Source: Methanobacteriaceae archaeon
GTDB lineage: Archaea > Methanobacteriota > Methanobacteria > Methanobacteriales > Methanobacteriaceae
DNA length: 64,000 bases
Direction: 5' to 3'
NCBI GenBank assembly: GCA_030656015.1
Contig: JAUSNX010000012.1
Location: 144,670 to 208,669, forward strand
The translations under genes and the position numbers were made by a program. Position 1 is the first letter of the stretch, and each line of letters opens with the position of its first letter. This document shows positions 1-10,655 of this stretch, one piece after another. The notes under the pieces were generated by a model. It was not told where the DNA came from and did not search any database. It saw nothing but the letters and a program-made list of their open reading frames with translations.

Positions 1-911
1 TCATAATTAAGTAATAGAGTACCGGTTTTTCCACCTTCTGGTAAAAGAGTAGTTAAAACAATTCTACCGCATTCACCATCCTCTGTAAATTCCTTTAGCA
101 AAGGATCATAGACATCCAGATGTACCATATCCTCTGGGACGTGCAAACCCACTTTTTTACTGCATTCCCCACACATAGTACCTTCAGTACTCCCATAGGT
201 ATTGTAAATATTCACTCCCCAAATTTCTTCCACATATTTCCTTGCTTCTTCAGAAAAACTCTCACCGCCAGCAATAAGTCGCTGAATGCTTGAATCCTGG
301 GGTTCCAATCCTTCAGATTTCATTCTTCGGGCCAGTCTCAGGAGTTTGAATATGCTGGCCACTATTCCTGTAGGTTCATAATTTTGAATAATCCTCACTG
401 GAAATGTGCATTTACCTTCAGGTATTATGGTCATTCCCATTTTTTGGGCAGCCAGAGTCATGGTATTGGCCCCCACATTCATCCCATAGGATGCACAGAC
501 TACAATACGGTCTCCTGGGCCAAATCCCTGGGAAGTGAATGATCTGGCGTATTTCTCAGAGTACCTTTTCCAGTCCTCCCACGTTAAAAAGAATGATTTA
601 GGCCGACCGCTGGTACCACTGGTCTCGTGAATGGTGTAAATATCCTTCCAATTACCGCATTTGAATTCGAATTTTTCTGTTTCAGGAGGTTGATGACTCC
701 TCATGCTTTTTCCAGTTATTATAGGCAGTTCCTGAAGGTCCTCATGAGTTGTAATATCTGAAACAGTTATATTGTTTCTCTTAAACCATTTATTATAAAA
801 AGGAGAATTATCATAGGCATATCGGACCGTATATTTTATACGCGCTTCAACTAAGCCGTCCAGATCACCTCGATCCATTGTTTCAATTTCCGGGTTGAAA
901 TAAGAAGTCAT
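1..911 (-). CDS. Coenzyme F390 synthetase / phenylacetate-CoA ligase family protein (3' end outside window)
   Basis: This is an adenylate-forming enzyme. About 303 codons are visible and the C-terminus runs off the left edge. I translated it by hand. The AMP-binding loop reads HETSGTSGRPKSFF near residue 100, and the second core motif is YNTYGSTEGTMCGECS near residue 250. Both are typical of the phenylacetate-CoA ligase family, which in Methanobacteriales includes the F390 synthetases that adenylylate coenzyme F420 under oxidative stress. The start ATG at 911 follows GGTGAGGCC. An ATG 11 bases upstream is closed by a stop after four codons. F390 synthetase is the likely role, but methanogens carry several paralogues, so the substrate is inferred. 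Confidence 0.8.
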   Translation of the reverse strand, partial: MTSYFNPEIETMDRGDLDGLVEARIKYTVRYAYDNSPFYNKWFKRNNITVSDITTHEDLQELPIITGKSMRSHQPPETEKFEFKCGNWKDIYTIHETSGTSGRPKSFFLTWEDWKRYSEKYARSFTSQGFGPGDRIVVCASYGMNVGANTMTLAAQKMGMTIIPEGKCTFPVRIIQNYEPTGIVASIFKLLRLARRMKSEGLEPQDSSIQRLIAGGESFSEEARKYVEEIWGVNIYNTYGSTEGTMCGECSKKVGLHVPEDMVHLDVYDPLLKEFTEDGECGRIVLTTLLPEGGKTGTLLLNY

Positions 912-1061
912 GGCCTCACCATCCTGAATATTTATTGGTTTTATATTTGTTTTTAGAGGGTTATAGAGTTAGTGATTTATAATAATTTTATAATAAAATA
1001 AGTTTGGTCCAATAACATTAAAGATATTTGAAATATTCCGTCGATTATGGAATTTAGGAGA

Positions 1062-1400
1062 TTAATGGCGGTAAATATAATAATTAATCCATAAAAAAAC
1101 AGAAAATATGAATATCATGACAAAAACGCAATAAAGAATCCAATATACATCATAAAGATATATTGATTTAAATAAGTAAATATAAATCAATGTTACGCCT
1201 TGTAATACTAAAATAGGAGTTATATAAACATAATACAATTTATGGTCCAGATTCTTGATCTTAAATATAGATGCTATGAATACCATTATTAATCCAAAAA
1301 TAAGAAACAGATAAATTAAATTTTTAGAACTTATTAATAGGAGCAATAAAAGTGCAATTAATGCTCCAGTATGTATAAACAATTTATTTTTCTCTTTCAT
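1062..1400 (-). CDS. Small integral membrane protein, unknown function
   Basis: A 112-residue protein made almost entirely of hydrophobic segments: roughly residues 8-24, 28-45, 58-76 and 85-108, suggesting four membrane helices. Short charged loops (KIKNLDHK) lie between them. The ribosome binding site is weak (AAGAG next to the ATG). I recognise no family. It sits alone between the F390 synthetase-like gene and tRNA-Arg on the same strand. Its unbroken length and clean helix periodicity favour a real gene, although AT-rich DNA readily produces hydrophobic frames. Confidence 0.5.
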   Translation of the reverse strand: MKEKNKLFIHTGALIALLLLLLISSKNLIYLFLIFGLIMVFIASIFKIKNLDHKLYYVYITPILVLQGVTLIYIYLFKSIYLYDVYWILYCVFVMIFIFSVFLWINYYIYRH

Positions 1401-1466
1401 CTCTTAGCATTGTAGTGATAACAAAAGATCAATTAATAATATAAGAATCATGTTTAAACAAGATAG

Positions 1467-1538
<72 letters not shown>

Positions 1539-1704
1539 AAATACAAAACAGTAAGTAAGTGTTTCAAGTGTCAGATTTGAAACCTATAAGTAGTTGATTT
1601 TTTTTATATTTAAGTGTTTTTCAGTTTTGTTGTTCATAATTTTATATTTTCAATTAATAAGGCTGAAAAACATTTTTAAAAGGTTACAACTAGAATTTTC
1701 ACAT

Positions 1705-2172
<468 letters not shown>

Positions 2173-2254
2173 TTGAACACTTCATTCATTAGAGTAATTG
2201 ATCCAGTAAAATATTTAGATATTTTTTATTTTCTAAATTGCTCTTCCGATTAAG

Positions 2255-2698
2255 TTATTTCCATAAATATAATTGAAAAGTGTAATTTCCACAGTGTCTG
2301 ATGGCCGAATGAATATTCTTAGCATTCTCCATTTTTTCATTAGCAGCTATGGTAGTTCCATTTAATTGTTGGGTCTCGGTAAAATTGTATTTCGTTCCAG
2401 GAACTGTTTTATTAAGGAAATCGGATACAATAAGGCCAGAAGAGGCCACCGCATCCTTACTGTTATTTTGGGATAAAAGATGAATGGTAATCTCCGTTAA
2501 AATAGTCTGATTATCCCCATATGCGGGATTAGTGGCCATGGTCTCCATAATATCCTGAACATCTTGTTCTGGATTAATTTCCTGAGAAAAAGAAGGCATG
2601 GGAGTATTAGTTACATTCAAAACTGCAGAAATTAAAATAAAGATTATTAAAAGGCCAAAAATGGCATCAGCCGTGGCCAAGAAACCTTTTTGATCCAT
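2255..2698 (-). CDS. Type IV pilin-like / class III signal surface protein
   Basis: A 147-residue protein with a short polar leader, a QKG motif and one long N-terminal hydrophobic helix (residues 6-29, FLATADAIFGLLIIFILIS), followed by a soluble domain with several N-glycosylation sequons (NQT, NNS, NKT, NFT, NGT, NYT). This is the architecture of archaeal type IV pilin-like proteins cleaved by a prepilin peptidase, though the exact cleavage site is uncertain. A good ribosome site (GGAGAG) precedes the ATG. It is just downstream of the HypE-like gene on the same strand (22-base gap), so the two are probably co-transcribed. The role is inferred. Confidence 0.55.
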   Translation of the reverse strand: MDQKGFLATADAIFGLLIIFILISAVLNVTNTPMPSFSQEINPEQDVQDIMETMATNPAYGDNQTILTEITIHLLSQNNSKDAVASSGLIVSDFLNKTVPGTKYNFTETQQLNGTTIAANEKMENAKNIHSAIRHCGNYTFQLYLWK

Positions 2699-2720
2699 AT
2701 AATCTCTCCAGCCAATTTTC

Positions 2721-4085
2721 CTAATCGCCCCTTATGGCCTTGACCACCCGGTTTTTCTTTTCAATGGAATCTATAGCAGCTTTCTCAACCTTATATTTCA
2801 TTTTCTCAAAGTCTTCCGGGGTAGTGTCCCCTACTAACTTCTTAATTTTAGTATAAGCCGCTTCTCTAAACAATGGAATCAACTCTTCTGTGGAACCATC
2901 TGCTTTTATCATACGAGCAATTCCCGTATCATCTACCTTTCCAATTTCCATGATTTTTACTCCCACATCAGATATGGCCTTTTTAACATCTTCAGCCACA
3001 TCTTTAGGAGCTATTATCATAAGAGAATCCACAGAAACACCTAATGGATCTATATCTAAATTTTCAAGCATTTCCAAAACATTAGGATTAATCATTTTCC
3101 AGATTTTTTCCTGATAAAATTCTAATCCCAGACCCGTTGTGGTAGCAATCTCATGAGCATCTCCCCGAAGGCCACCATTAGTTACATCCGTCATAGCATG
3201 GACTTTGGGGAGCAGACCTGCTTTGATAATAGCTTCTGAAGCCTGAATAAAGTTAATATCCATGGTCTCCCACACCACATCGAATAGGCCGTGGTATAGG
3301 GCAGTGGTAGTAATAGTTCCCCCTCCTGATCCTTCAGTTAAAAGAATAACATCACCTGCTTCTGCTCTTTTTCGAGCAGTTGGTGCATGCTGTGATACAC
3401 CAATGGAACCCACTGCACTTACCAAACGGTCACCTAAAACCATGTCCCCGCCGACCCGGAGAGTGCTGCCCGCCACAATAGGCACATCAATCAATTCCGA
3501 AACGGTTGCTACTCCCGCCATGAAATCAAAGAGTTTTCCCACATCTCCATCATCAGCCAGATGCAAATCACATATAATGGCCACCGGTTCAGATCCCATG
3601 ACACATACATCCCTTAAAGAAGCTCGGGCCACATGGAATCCTCCTAGGAATGGATATTCACTGAGTCGGGAGTGTATTCCATCTACAGCCGTGGTAATAT
3701 AAACGTCTTCACCTTTGGTAGAGGTTTTAATTACTCCTCCATCATCCTGAGCTGTGGGATTTATAAAAGAATTAGTTTGAGTACTGGATACGATTTCCGC
3801 GATTTTTCGATGGACAAAAAAGTCTCCTGCCCCTCGAGAACCTACACCCATTTCTCCCATGGCCACATCGGCGCTGTGAAATCCAATTATTTCTTTTAAA
3901 AATTCATCTTCCTGATTTTGAATTTTTAAGGTATTTTGAACTTCATCCACAACTGCTGAAGCCAATTTAAGAGCATTTTCCTTATCAATATCTTTAAATT
4001 CCATTATTCTATCTGAAAGCACATCTTCTATAATATTTTGATCCTCTTCAGCAATTCTTCTGCGCACAAAGCCCTCGATGTCCAT
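2721..4085 (-). CDS. AIR synthase / HypE-SelD-ThiL superfamily protein
   Basis: A 454-residue ATP-binding protein of the PurM/HypE/SelD superfamily. The N-terminal domain has the glycine/aspartate-rich stretch MGVGSRGAGDF (near 79) and DDGGVI. The C-terminal PurM-like domain has LLTEGSGGGTITTTALYHG and the conserved MTDVTNGGLRGDAHEI segment. Methanobacteriales members are often labelled HypE-like, but this protein is over 100 residues longer than HypE and has no HypE-type C-terminal PRIC cysteine. It has an N-terminal helical extension (1-75) and a charged C-terminal tail. The start is supported by GGTGATTAA before the ATG. A phosphoryl-transfer or ATP-dependent role is likely; the pathway is unknown. 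Confidence 0.75.
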   Translation of the reverse strand: MDIEGFVRRRIAEEDQNIIEDVLSDRIMEFKDIDKENALKLASAVVDEVQNTLKIQNQEDEFLKEIIGFHSADVAMGEMGVGSRGAGDFFVHRKIAEIVSSTQTNSFINPTAQDDGGVIKTSTKGEDVYITTAVDGIHSRLSEYPFLGGFHVARASLRDVCVMGSEPVAIICDLHLADDGDVGKLFDFMAGVATVSELIDVPIVAGSTLRVGGDMVLGDRLVSAVGSIGVSQHAPTARKRAEAGDVILLTEGSGGGTITTTALYHGLFDVVWETMDINFIQASEAIIKAGLLPKVHAMTDVTNGGLRGDAHEIATTTGLGLEFYQEKIWKMINPNVLEMLENLDIDPLGVSVDSLMIIAPKDVAEDVKKAISDVGVKIMEIGKVDDTGIARMIKADGSTEELIPLFREAAYTKIKKLVGDTTPEDFEKMKYKVEKAAIDSIEKKNRVVKAIRGD

Positions 4086-4229
4086 TTAATCACCCAATTA
4101 TTCTAAAATTTAAATAAGATACAAATTATTTTAGAAAGTTGTTATTATATTTATAGTAATACTATATATAATTTTTATGATAATTATATTTTCCTAATTT
4201 TTTTAAAGAGCATAAAGAAAATTTATAAA

Positions 4230-4826
4230 TCATTTTAAAAGATCTACAAAATTCTTTAAGATTTTTAATCCGACTTCCCCACTTTTCTCTGGATGGAATT
4301 GAGTGGCAAATACATTATCCCTGCAAAAAACAGCCGGCACGTCCATTCCATAAGAAGTAGTGGCTGAAACAACTTCCTCATTGTCAGGGTGAGCATAAAA
4401 TGAGTGTACAAAATAAAAATACTCTTTTCCGATGCCTTCCAAAATAGCACACTCTCTCTTTATATTTAGCTGGTTCCAGCCCATATGAGGTATTTTTTGA
4501 CCCGGTGGCAACCTTATAACATTACCCGGAAATATATCCAGACCTTTAATACCCGGACTCTCTTCACTTCCACTTAGAAGAAGTTGTAGGCCCAAACAAA
4601 TGCCTAAAAACGGTTTGCCTTCTTCGATGTGATTCAAAATTACTTCATGATACTTTTGAAGGTTTCCCATGGCACTACCAAACGCACCAACCCCCGGCAA
4701 TATTAATGCATCTGCATCAAGCATTTTTTGAGGATCCTGAGTTATTTCAGGTTCCACACCAACTTTAAGAAATCCATTACGAATACTTTTCAGGTTTCCA
4801 CTGCCATAATTAATAATAGTTACCAT
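4230..4826 (-). CDS. hisH: Imidazole glycerol phosphate synthase subunit HisH
   Basis: This is the class I glutamine amidotransferase subunit that supplies ammonia to HisF in histidine biosynthesis. The nucleophile elbow is GICLGLQLL (Cys near residue 77) and the His-Glu pair is in ATQFHPEKSG. The N-terminus VTIINYGSGNLKSI is typical of HisH. I place the start at the ATG at 4826 (198 residues) because GGGGATCAA sits directly before it; an in-frame ATG six codons upstream lacks such a site. hisF is not in the window, but hisG lies about 21 kb away, so the his genes are scattered. Confidence 0.95.
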   Translation of the reverse strand: MVTIINYGSGNLKSIRNGFLKVGVEPEITQDPQKMLDADALILPGVGAFGSAMGNLQKYHEVILNHIEEGKPFLGICLGLQLLLSGSEESPGIKGLDIFPGNVIRLPPGQKIPHMGWNQLNIKRECAILEGIGKEYFYFVHSFYAHPDNEEVVSATTSYGMDVPAVFCRDNVFATQFHPEKSGEVGLKILKNFVDLLK

Positions 4827-4923
4827 TTGATCCCCTATAATCATTATTTAGATTTATATAAATTAAAAATATCTAAATTAGAATTTTAAGTAAAATAATA
4901 AAATATATAAAAAAAATTAAAAG

Positions 4924-5928
4924 TTATCGAGTATAGAAGTCATTGACCCGAACCGTATCATCCAGATGAGGAGTAGATACTTCATGAAGAACTGTATTTT
5001 CCATGGCCACTATAGAATGTGGTTCTTCTGGCTCGATACGGATGGTATCATTAGTTCCAAAGTATTCTTTCTTGTTTTCAAACTCAATATATCCTGCACC
5101 AGATACAATGTACATGGTTTCATCTTTCTGTTCGTGATAATGGAAAGAAGTTTTGTAACCTTCCCGAATAAATAATTCCTTGGTAAGGTACTTTTCGGTG
5201 TTTATAAGGACTTTTTCATATCCCCAAGGCTTGTCTTCCCGATTTTGATATTCTTTTTGTATTTCTTCCAGTTCTTTAGAAGTATCAATGGCCATCCAGA
5301 ACAGTCCGTCTTCTTTGTAGTAACCTAACTGATTTTCCTTGGCCATCATAGGGAACAATGTTTTCTCAATATCTCCCACGTCAAAATCGCCAAAATCAAG
5401 AGGTCCCTTGGCAAAATAAACTCCAGCATTTATATAATATTCCAAAACGGGTTTTTCCTTAAAGGCCACCAAACGATCCCCGCTGACTTCTACAATACCA
5501 TAAGGTGATTTCATTTTGGTGATGAAAATGGATAAAGGATAATCAGACTGTTCCCCTAAATGAATCATTTTTTTAATGTTTAAATCAGCAACTACATCCC
5601 CATTACGAATAATACATTGCTTATTGCTATCAATAGCTTCCATTCCAAGTTTTATGGCATTTAATGTTCCTAATGGTTCAGATTCTTCCACATATTCAAT
5701 TTGAACACCTTTATATTCCTCACCATATCTTTCCTGGATTTTATCACTTAAAAATCCAGTTAAAAGATACACTTGATCCACACCAGCATTTTTAAAGTCA
5801 AAAAGCTGTTTATCAAGTATGGTGTATCCTTCCTTCATTTCAATTAAAGGTTTAGGAATTCTCTCAGTAATAGGACGTAGACGTTTTCCAAAACCGCCAC
5901 AAAGAATCATACCAACTGTTTTACTCAT
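4924..5928 (-). CDS. Sugar nucleotidyltransferase fused to a cupin (mannose-6-P isomerase type II-like)
   Basis: A two-domain protein of 334 residues. Residues 1-225 are a nucleotidyltransferase with the signature [29 protein letters not shown] as the metal-binding Asp region and FKEKPV. Residues 235-334 form a cupin with [19 protein letters not shown] and EPEEPHSI, resembling the C-terminal part of GDP-mannose pyrophosphorylase/phosphomannose isomerase type II. A role in making nucleotide sugars for surface glycans is likely, but the sugar is not determined. The ATG at 5928 follows GGGTGATAAA; the longer frame would need a TTG inside that ribosome site. The cupin could bind a metal through the two His of HYH. 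Confidence 0.85.
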   Translation of the reverse strand: MSKTVGMILCGGFGKRLRPITERIPKPLIEMKEGYTILDKQLFDFKNAGVDQVYLLTGFLSDKIQERYGEEYKGVQIEYVEESEPLGTLNAIKLGMEAIDSNKQCIIRNGDVVADLNIKKMIHLGEQSDYPLSIFITKMKSPYGIVEVSGDRLVAFKEKPVLEYYINAGVYFAKGPLDFGDFDVGDIEKTLFPMMAKENQLGYYKEDGLFWMAIDTSKELEEIQKEYQNREDKPWGYEKVLINTEKYLTKELFIREGYKTSFHYHEQKDETMYIVSGAGYIEFENKKEYFGTNDTIRIEPEEPHSIVAMENTVLHEVSTPHLDDTVRVNDFYTR

Positions 5929-6122
5929 TTTATCACCCAAATAATATTAATATATAAATTGAGCTCATTAGATTTATTAATCTCAATAAGCACACTATAA
6001 TTTTATTTACTATTTTCTATTTCAATAGCATATCTCATCAATATTCCGCTTTATAAAAACTGGAATAAATATATTGTCACGATAAATATTTTTTATGCTA
6101 TTTTTATTCTCAACAATCAAAT

Positions 6123-7199
6123 TCAGTCCGATCTAATGGATTTGTGAATTGTATCTCCAAAATCAGATTTTACTATTACACTTGTTCCCAGAGTTTTAGA
6201 ATGAGCATCTAATTCAGCCACCACATGAGAGTATCCCAGCCTTCTAAGGGGTTCAACTATTCTAGGACCATCCGTAACTGCCACCGATTCTATATTTAAC
6301 TCTTCAATAGGTAGAGCATGTGGAACTCCAGCTATAACTGCAAATTCTATGTTTTCATCTTTTAATATTTCCGCAGCAGCCTGGGCAGTGATAGGATATT
6401 CATCCAGGCCACCAGTGATGTAATCCACCTTAATTCCAGCATCTGAAAGCTCATTTTTAATATTTTCAGCATGCTGTCTAATTCTAGGAAGTCCAATATT
6501 ATGATCAAGGTTGGCCACTACTAGAGGCATATTATCCGGGTTTATTTCCGCGTAAGGAAGTTTCATCACATCCGCAAACAAGTAAGAAGTTTCTTTTTTA
6601 GCATTTAAAACCATAGCCACTTTTTTACCACTTTTAAGTGCATTTGTAAGTTTTAAAGCGATTTTTTCATGATTATCACCAAAAGATGGAGCTATATATT
6701 CTCCCTGAGCCATTCCCCTGGTTTTTTCAATTTCAGTGGCCATTCTAAGCATTTTTACTTGCCTTTCTGCTTCTTCTGGAGGAATAATCCCTGCCAGGAC
6801 TGCAGCTTCCAGAACAATTATGGCTCCTTCAGTATTATCTCCTTCACCAAATCCCCCGTGCGATTCTACAGGTAAAACTAGGGCAGGTATATTGGCTTGA
6901 GTTATAGCTTCTTTAAGATCTTCTCCAATTATCATGCTGGCACAGGTACCGACTATTCCCACTAATTTTGGAGAGAACATTTCGTCTGCTTTTTTAAGAA
7001 CTTCTTCCAGTTTCTCACTGGCCCCGAAAATAAAATCATTCTCGGACATGGCCGTGGTCAGTACTCGAACACCATCGCTTTCCAGAAGCCTCCCTGTTCT
7101 AAAACAGCAGCCATGAGGGCCATGGAGAATTACAACGTCAGCATTAAGGTCTCTCAATGTATAAAGGGAAGCGGCAATGGGACTTGGTCTTGGATGCAA
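6123..7199 (-). CDS. cfbD: Ni-sirohydrochlorin a,c-diamide reductive cyclase, catalytic subunit CfbD
   Basis: This NifD-like subunit works with CfbC to reduce and cyclise Ni-sirohydrochlorin a,c-diamide toward coenzyme F430, the cofactor of methyl-CoM reductase. The N-terminus [18 protein letters not shown] and [14 protein letters not shown] (a Cys pair near residues 31-32) match CfbD, as does [16 protein letters not shown] with a further Cys for the shared 4Fe-4S cluster. It is much shorter than NifD, as is usual for CfbD. Start choice: GAGGTGA lies five bases before TTG at 7199. An in-frame GTG at 7208 lies inside that ribosome site, so TTG is preferred. cfbC is not in the window. Confidence 0.93.
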   Translation of the reverse strand: MHPRPSPIAASLYTLRDLNADVVILHGPHGCCFRTGRLLESDGVRVLTTAMSENDFIFGASEKLEEVLKKADEMFSPKLVGIVGTCASMIIGEDLKEAITQANIPALVLPVESHGGFGEGDNTEGAIIVLEAAVLAGIIPPEEAERQVKMLRMATEIEKTRGMAQGEYIAPSFGDNHEKIALKLTNALKSGKKVAMVLNAKKETSYLFADVMKLPYAEINPDNMPLVVANLDHNIGLPRIRQHAENIKNELSDAGIKVDYITGGLDEYPITAQAAAEILKDENIEFAVIAGVPHALPIEELNIESVAVTDGPRIVEPLRRLGYSHVVAELDAHSKTLGTSVIVKSDFGDTIHKSIRSD

Positions 7200-7430
7200 A
7201 AATTTCACCTCTTAATTAATATAATGATTATGTATAACATATGGTAGATTAAAATATGAAATATAATTTATATACTACATTTTATATGAATAAAACTTTA
7301 AATTTAGTCTATTATAAAATATTTCAAGCATATAAATATGTAAAGAATATTTGGAATGGTAATCAATATAAATTTATCAATTAATAATCAAATAAATTCT
7401 TAAGTTAATTCTTAAAACAAGAGGATAATA

Positions 7431-8243
7431 ATGAAATTAAAAAATAGAAGAATAATGCTTATTTTTATTGTTATTCTTTTTACTACATCTATTTTTATTT
7501 TAAGTAATTTAAATATCCTTTTGGGCCATTATAATGATTCAAATACTTATGAATATCAAATAAATCTTCCTAGTAACCCATATATGCTTCATGAGTATTT
7601 AAATCCTATAAATAATAAACGCATTTTTAATCCTGGCCAGAACCCTCCAAATACCAATTGGACGTGTCCCGCTGGAAAAGTAATAAAATTTGGGGCATTT
7701 GGAAATAAAAGCTCCCCAATTAAAATTGCCTACATAATAGGTGTTCACCCAGCAGAAGAAGAATCACATAAGGCCATTTATAATTCTATTTTAAAAAATC
7801 AGAACAATTTAAAGTACTGTTACTATATTTATAAAGTCGAGGTAAATGCCAGTAATGATTACAATAAAAACCGTTATTATGGACAATTATTGGCTTATAA
7901 ATATGCAGTAAGTGATATAGCGAAAAATAAGTTTGTTATGGTAGTGGATGTGCATTCCAACCAGGGAAAATATGAAGAAAAGACTTTTATTTTCACTGCT
8001 ATTCCCAATAATGAATCACTATTGGTCGCACATTTTCTGGTTAAAAATTTGCCGGGTTTAAGCTATTACATACCTCCTCGATCTAATGAACCTACCAGTG
8101 CCCCGTATATAAGTGAGCCACTGATAAAAAACGGCACACCAATCATTGTTTATGAAACTTACCGTTATGAAGCATTTAATCTTACTGAAAAAAAGGCCCA
8201 AGACTTCATAATGGTTTTAGATAATTTTAATTTCTATAATTAA
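7431..8243 (+). CDS. Membrane-anchored M14-like zinc peptidase/deacylase, putative
   Basis: A 270-residue protein with a single N-terminal membrane anchor or uncleaved signal (residues 8-31) and an extracellular domain. The zinc motif HPAE (H106, E109) follows a hydrophobic strand (IAYIIGV). A second candidate ligand is H175 in VVDVHSNQG, and a candidate catalytic Glu is E242 in IIVYETYRYE. This order (HxxE, about 65 residues, H, then E) is that of M14 carboxypeptidases and the succinylglutamate desuccinylase/aspartoacylase group. I infer an exported metal-dependent hydrolase, perhaps acting on pseudomurein peptides, but the substrate is unknown. A good AGAGG ribosome site precedes the ATG. 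It is transcribed divergently from cfbD. Confidence 0.6.
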   Translation: MKLKNRRIMLIFIVILFTTSIFILSNLNILLGHYNDSNTYEYQINLPSNPYMLHEYLNPINNKRIFNPGQNPPNTNWTCPAGKVIKFGAFGNKSSPIKIAYIIGVHPAEEESHKAIYNSILKNQNNLKYCYYIYKVEVNASNDYNKNRYYGQLLAYKYAVSDIAKNKFVMVVDVHSNQGKYEEKTFIFTAIPNNESLLVAHFLVKNLPGLSYYIPPRSNEPTSAPYISEPLIKNGTPIIVYETYRYEAFNLTEKKAQDFIMVLDNFNFYN

Positions 8244-8328
8244 TATATTATCTACAATTAATAGTTTATAATGATTAAGTAGAATAATTTAGGCCCCAAA
8301 TACACTAAATTAATTAGGAAACCCATTC

Positions 8329-9090
8329 ATGCAAATAAAAGAATTAATTGAAGGAATATTTTTGGAGAGACCCAATAGATTTACTGTCCTTTTCCAAGAC
8401 CGTAGCGATTCTAAAGATGCTGATCCTAAATTAGCACATCTTAGAGATCCTGGGAGATTGAAAGAGCTACTTCATCCAGGAATTAAGCTAATTCTTAGAA
8501 AAGCAGCCGATAACCCCAAAAGAAAAACAAAGTTTGATGTTATAGGTGTTTTTAAAGATAATTTATGGGTTTTGATAAATTCTGGATTCCATAGTTATCT
8601 GGCGGCAGAGTTAATTGAATCTGGGCGGGTTGATGAATTTAAAGGATTTTCCATTGAAAGAAGAGAGTACACATTTGGAAAGAGTCGTTTAGACTTTTTA
8701 TTAAAGCCTATTGATGATTCAATACCTGATGTGAAAAAAATGCTGGTGGAAGTGAAAGGATGTACCTTAGTTGAAGATGAATGGGCCCGTTTTCCAGATG
8801 CACCAACTATTAGAGGGAAAAAACATGTGGAAGAACTTATATCTGCCCTAGATAAAGGATTTGAATCTTCAGTACTATTTTTAATTCTCAAAGAAGATGC
8901 GAAAGTATTTTCTCCAAACAATGATACAGATCCGGATTTTTCTAGAGCACTACAAAAAGCTCAGGAAAAGGGAGTTAATATCATACCTTTTGTGTTTAAA
9001 ACTGAAAATATTAATGGAAGTCTGTTTATTAAGCCACTGCAAAAGATTAATGTTGATTTTAAGAATATTATGGATAAAATTAAAGAATAA
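8329..9090 (+). CDS. sfsA: SfsA family DNA-binding/nuclease-fold protein
   Basis: A 253-residue protein that matches SfsA along its full length. It has LAHLRDPGRLKELL in the N-terminal OB-like part, and SRLDFLL, VEVKGCTL, FPDAPTIRGKKHVEELI in the C-terminal nuclease-like domain. The D...ExK pattern (LDFLL...VEVKG) resembles the PD-(D/E)xK fold. SfsA was named for maltose-gene stimulation in E. coli; its archaeal role is unknown, with nucleic acid binding the safest statement. The ATG follows AGGAAACCCATTC. It is convergent with the mthK-like gene across a 134-base AT-rich gap. Confidence 0.93.
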   Translation: MQIKELIEGIFLERPNRFTVLFQDRSDSKDADPKLAHLRDPGRLKELLHPGIKLILRKAADNPKRKTKFDVIGVFKDNLWVLINSGFHSYLAAELIESGRVDEFKGFSIERREYTFGKSRLDFLLKPIDDSIPDVKKMLVEVKGCTLVEDEWARFPDAPTIRGKKHVEELISALDKGFESSVLFLILKEDAKVFSPNNDTDPDFSRALQKAQEKGVNIIPFVFKTENINGSLFIKPLQKINVDFKNIMDKIKE

Positions 9091-9224
9091 AGACTAAGAA
9101 TATAAATTAATTAATTGAGTAGATTGTTTAATTAAAATAATTAGAAAAATTAAGTTTAATTTTGGCCAGATAATATTAATTAAAATAATTTAAAAATATT
9201 GATTTTTTTAGAATAAAAATGAAA

Positions 9225-10238
9225 TCATGTCCTAAGGCATGTTTCCAGTTTTGTAAATTCTTCAGGTTTTCCTACTCCTAAAATTATATCTCCTTCTTTA
9301 ATTATAAATTCCCTAGGAGGGTCAATAATAAGATCTCCTTCTTCACCTACTCCTAATACAACCACACCTGTTTTCTCGTGGATATCAGCTTCTAAAAGGG
9401 TTTGGCCAATTAATGAACAGTTAAAATGTACTTCAACTTCTTTCATTTCTCTATTACTGTGCTCTGCTAGGACTTCCTGAACAAACATGGCCTCGTATCC
9501 ATCCTGGATACTTTTATACATTAAACGACCCGAAATTACAAATGGGGAAATCACTTGGCTGGCCCCGGCCAGTTTTATCTGTTCAATGTTCTCATATCGC
9601 TGAGCTTCAGCAATAATTCTAACCTCTTTGTCCAGTTTTCTTATGCCCAGAATACAGTGAATAGTATGAGAATCAGATTCCATGTCCACTATTATGGATT
9701 TAGCTCCTTTTACATTGGCCTTTTCGAGATCTTTCATTCTGGTTGGGTCTCCATGTACGAAATTAGCCTTATTTTTAAGAACTTTTTTTCGCACATCTTC
9801 ATCTTCATCTATGACAAATACCTCGAAATCTTTTCCAATCTCTTTTATGCATTCCATGGTACTTTCGGTCCAGCCGCAAATTACCACATGATTTGATCTT
9901 TCCACATTAACAAGCCCCATTAATCTCAATTGCTGTCTTTTAACCAGGAACTCTAATAAAGTCTCCACAGCCAGAGCAAAAGTTCCTATTCCAAATATAA
10001 TTACCGTAATAGTAAAATACATTCCTAAAGCAGTCTTTGGACTGAAATCACCATACCCCACCGTACCGATAGTAACAAAAGTCCAGTAAAGAGATTCTGT
10101 CCATGTTACACCCTCTATTAAATGAAATCCAATAGTACCATAGGCAACAACCGCCAGAACCAGCGTTAAAATTTTAGTTACTGGTAATTTAATAACTTTA
10201 GGAAAATTTTTCTTGATAATTTGTAGTATTACAACCAT
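9225..10238 (-). CDS. mthK: MthK-type calcium-gated potassium channel with RCK domain
   Basis: A 337-residue channel subunit. Two membrane helices (about 22-42 and 72-97) flank the selectivity filter TVGYGD (59-64). An RCK/TrkA-N domain follows ([15 protein letters not shown]) and then a TrkA-C domain ([28 protein letters not shown]). It is collinear with M. thermautotrophicus MthK (336 residues by memory). Methionine 107 (codon 9918-9920) corresponds to the internal start that yields free RCK subunits there, so a second product is possible. At the Ca2+ site, Asp185 and Glu211 match MthK D184 and E210, but the E212 equivalent is Gln213. Calcium sensitivity may therefore differ. Confidence 0.95.
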   Translation of the reverse strand: MVVILQIIKKNFPKVIKLPVTKILTLVLAVVAYGTIGFHLIEGVTWTESLYWTFVTIGTVGYGDFSPKTALGMYFTITVIIFGIGTFALAVETLLEFLVKRQQLRLMGLVNVERSNHVVICGWTESTMECIKEIGKDFEVFVIDEDEDVRKKVLKNKANFVHGDPTRMKDLEKANVKGAKSIIVDMESDSHTIHCILGIRKLDKEVRIIAEAQRYENIEQIKLAGASQVISPFVISGRLMYKSIQDGYEAMFVQEVLAEHSNREMKEVEVHFNCSLIGQTLLEADIHEKTGVVVLGVGEEGDLIIDPPREFIIKEGDIILGVGKPEEFTKLETCLRT

Positions 10239-10304
10239 AAAACTACCTTTTTATTTTTAAAGTAATAAAAATGTGAATAATAAAAAATAAAGGTTATTTA
10301 GACC

Positions 10305-10655
10305 CTATTTCTTTAAAAATGCAAACCATACCACTGCAGCTACTGCCAGGAGTATTATGACTATTATAAGTAGGATAATCCACCATGGAAATCCTGAGTC
10401 TGAACCATCATCCGTACCATCATCGTCATCCCCGTCAGCTTTCTTGATCGCTTTTGAGCTACTTGATGAACTGGAACCACCACGGCTTCCTCCACCGCCT
10501 TTAACTTCTGGACTAATTTTCTCAGAAGATGCAGATAATTTAAAATCAGAATCAAAATTATCACTAGTTGAAAATTCAGCAGCAAAAGCACATCCGGGAG
10601 CCACTAAAAGGCCCACCATCAAAAATATTGTTGAAATACCAAATAAAGTTCTCAT
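10305..10655 (-). CDS. Small exported membrane-anchored protein with Gly/Ser/Asp-rich stalk
   Basis: A 116-residue protein with a signal peptide (residues 1-25, ending ...APGCAFAA), a low-complexity extracellular part (GGGG, a run of seven Ser, an Asp-rich DGDDDDGTDDGSD segment) and a C-terminal membrane helix (about 90-113) ending in FLKK. The topology suggests a surface stalk or anchor protein. I recognise no catalytic domain. GGGGG before the ATG is a strong ribosome site. It lies just upstream of mthK on the same strand (66 bases from the channel start), so co-transcription is possible but unproven. Confidence 0.65.
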   Translation of the reverse strand: MRTLFGISTIFLMVGLLVAPGCAFAAEFSTSDNFDSDFKLSASSEKISPEVKGGGGSRGGSSSSSSSKAIKKADGDDDDGTDDGSDSGFPWWIILLIIVIILLAVAAVVWFAFLKK

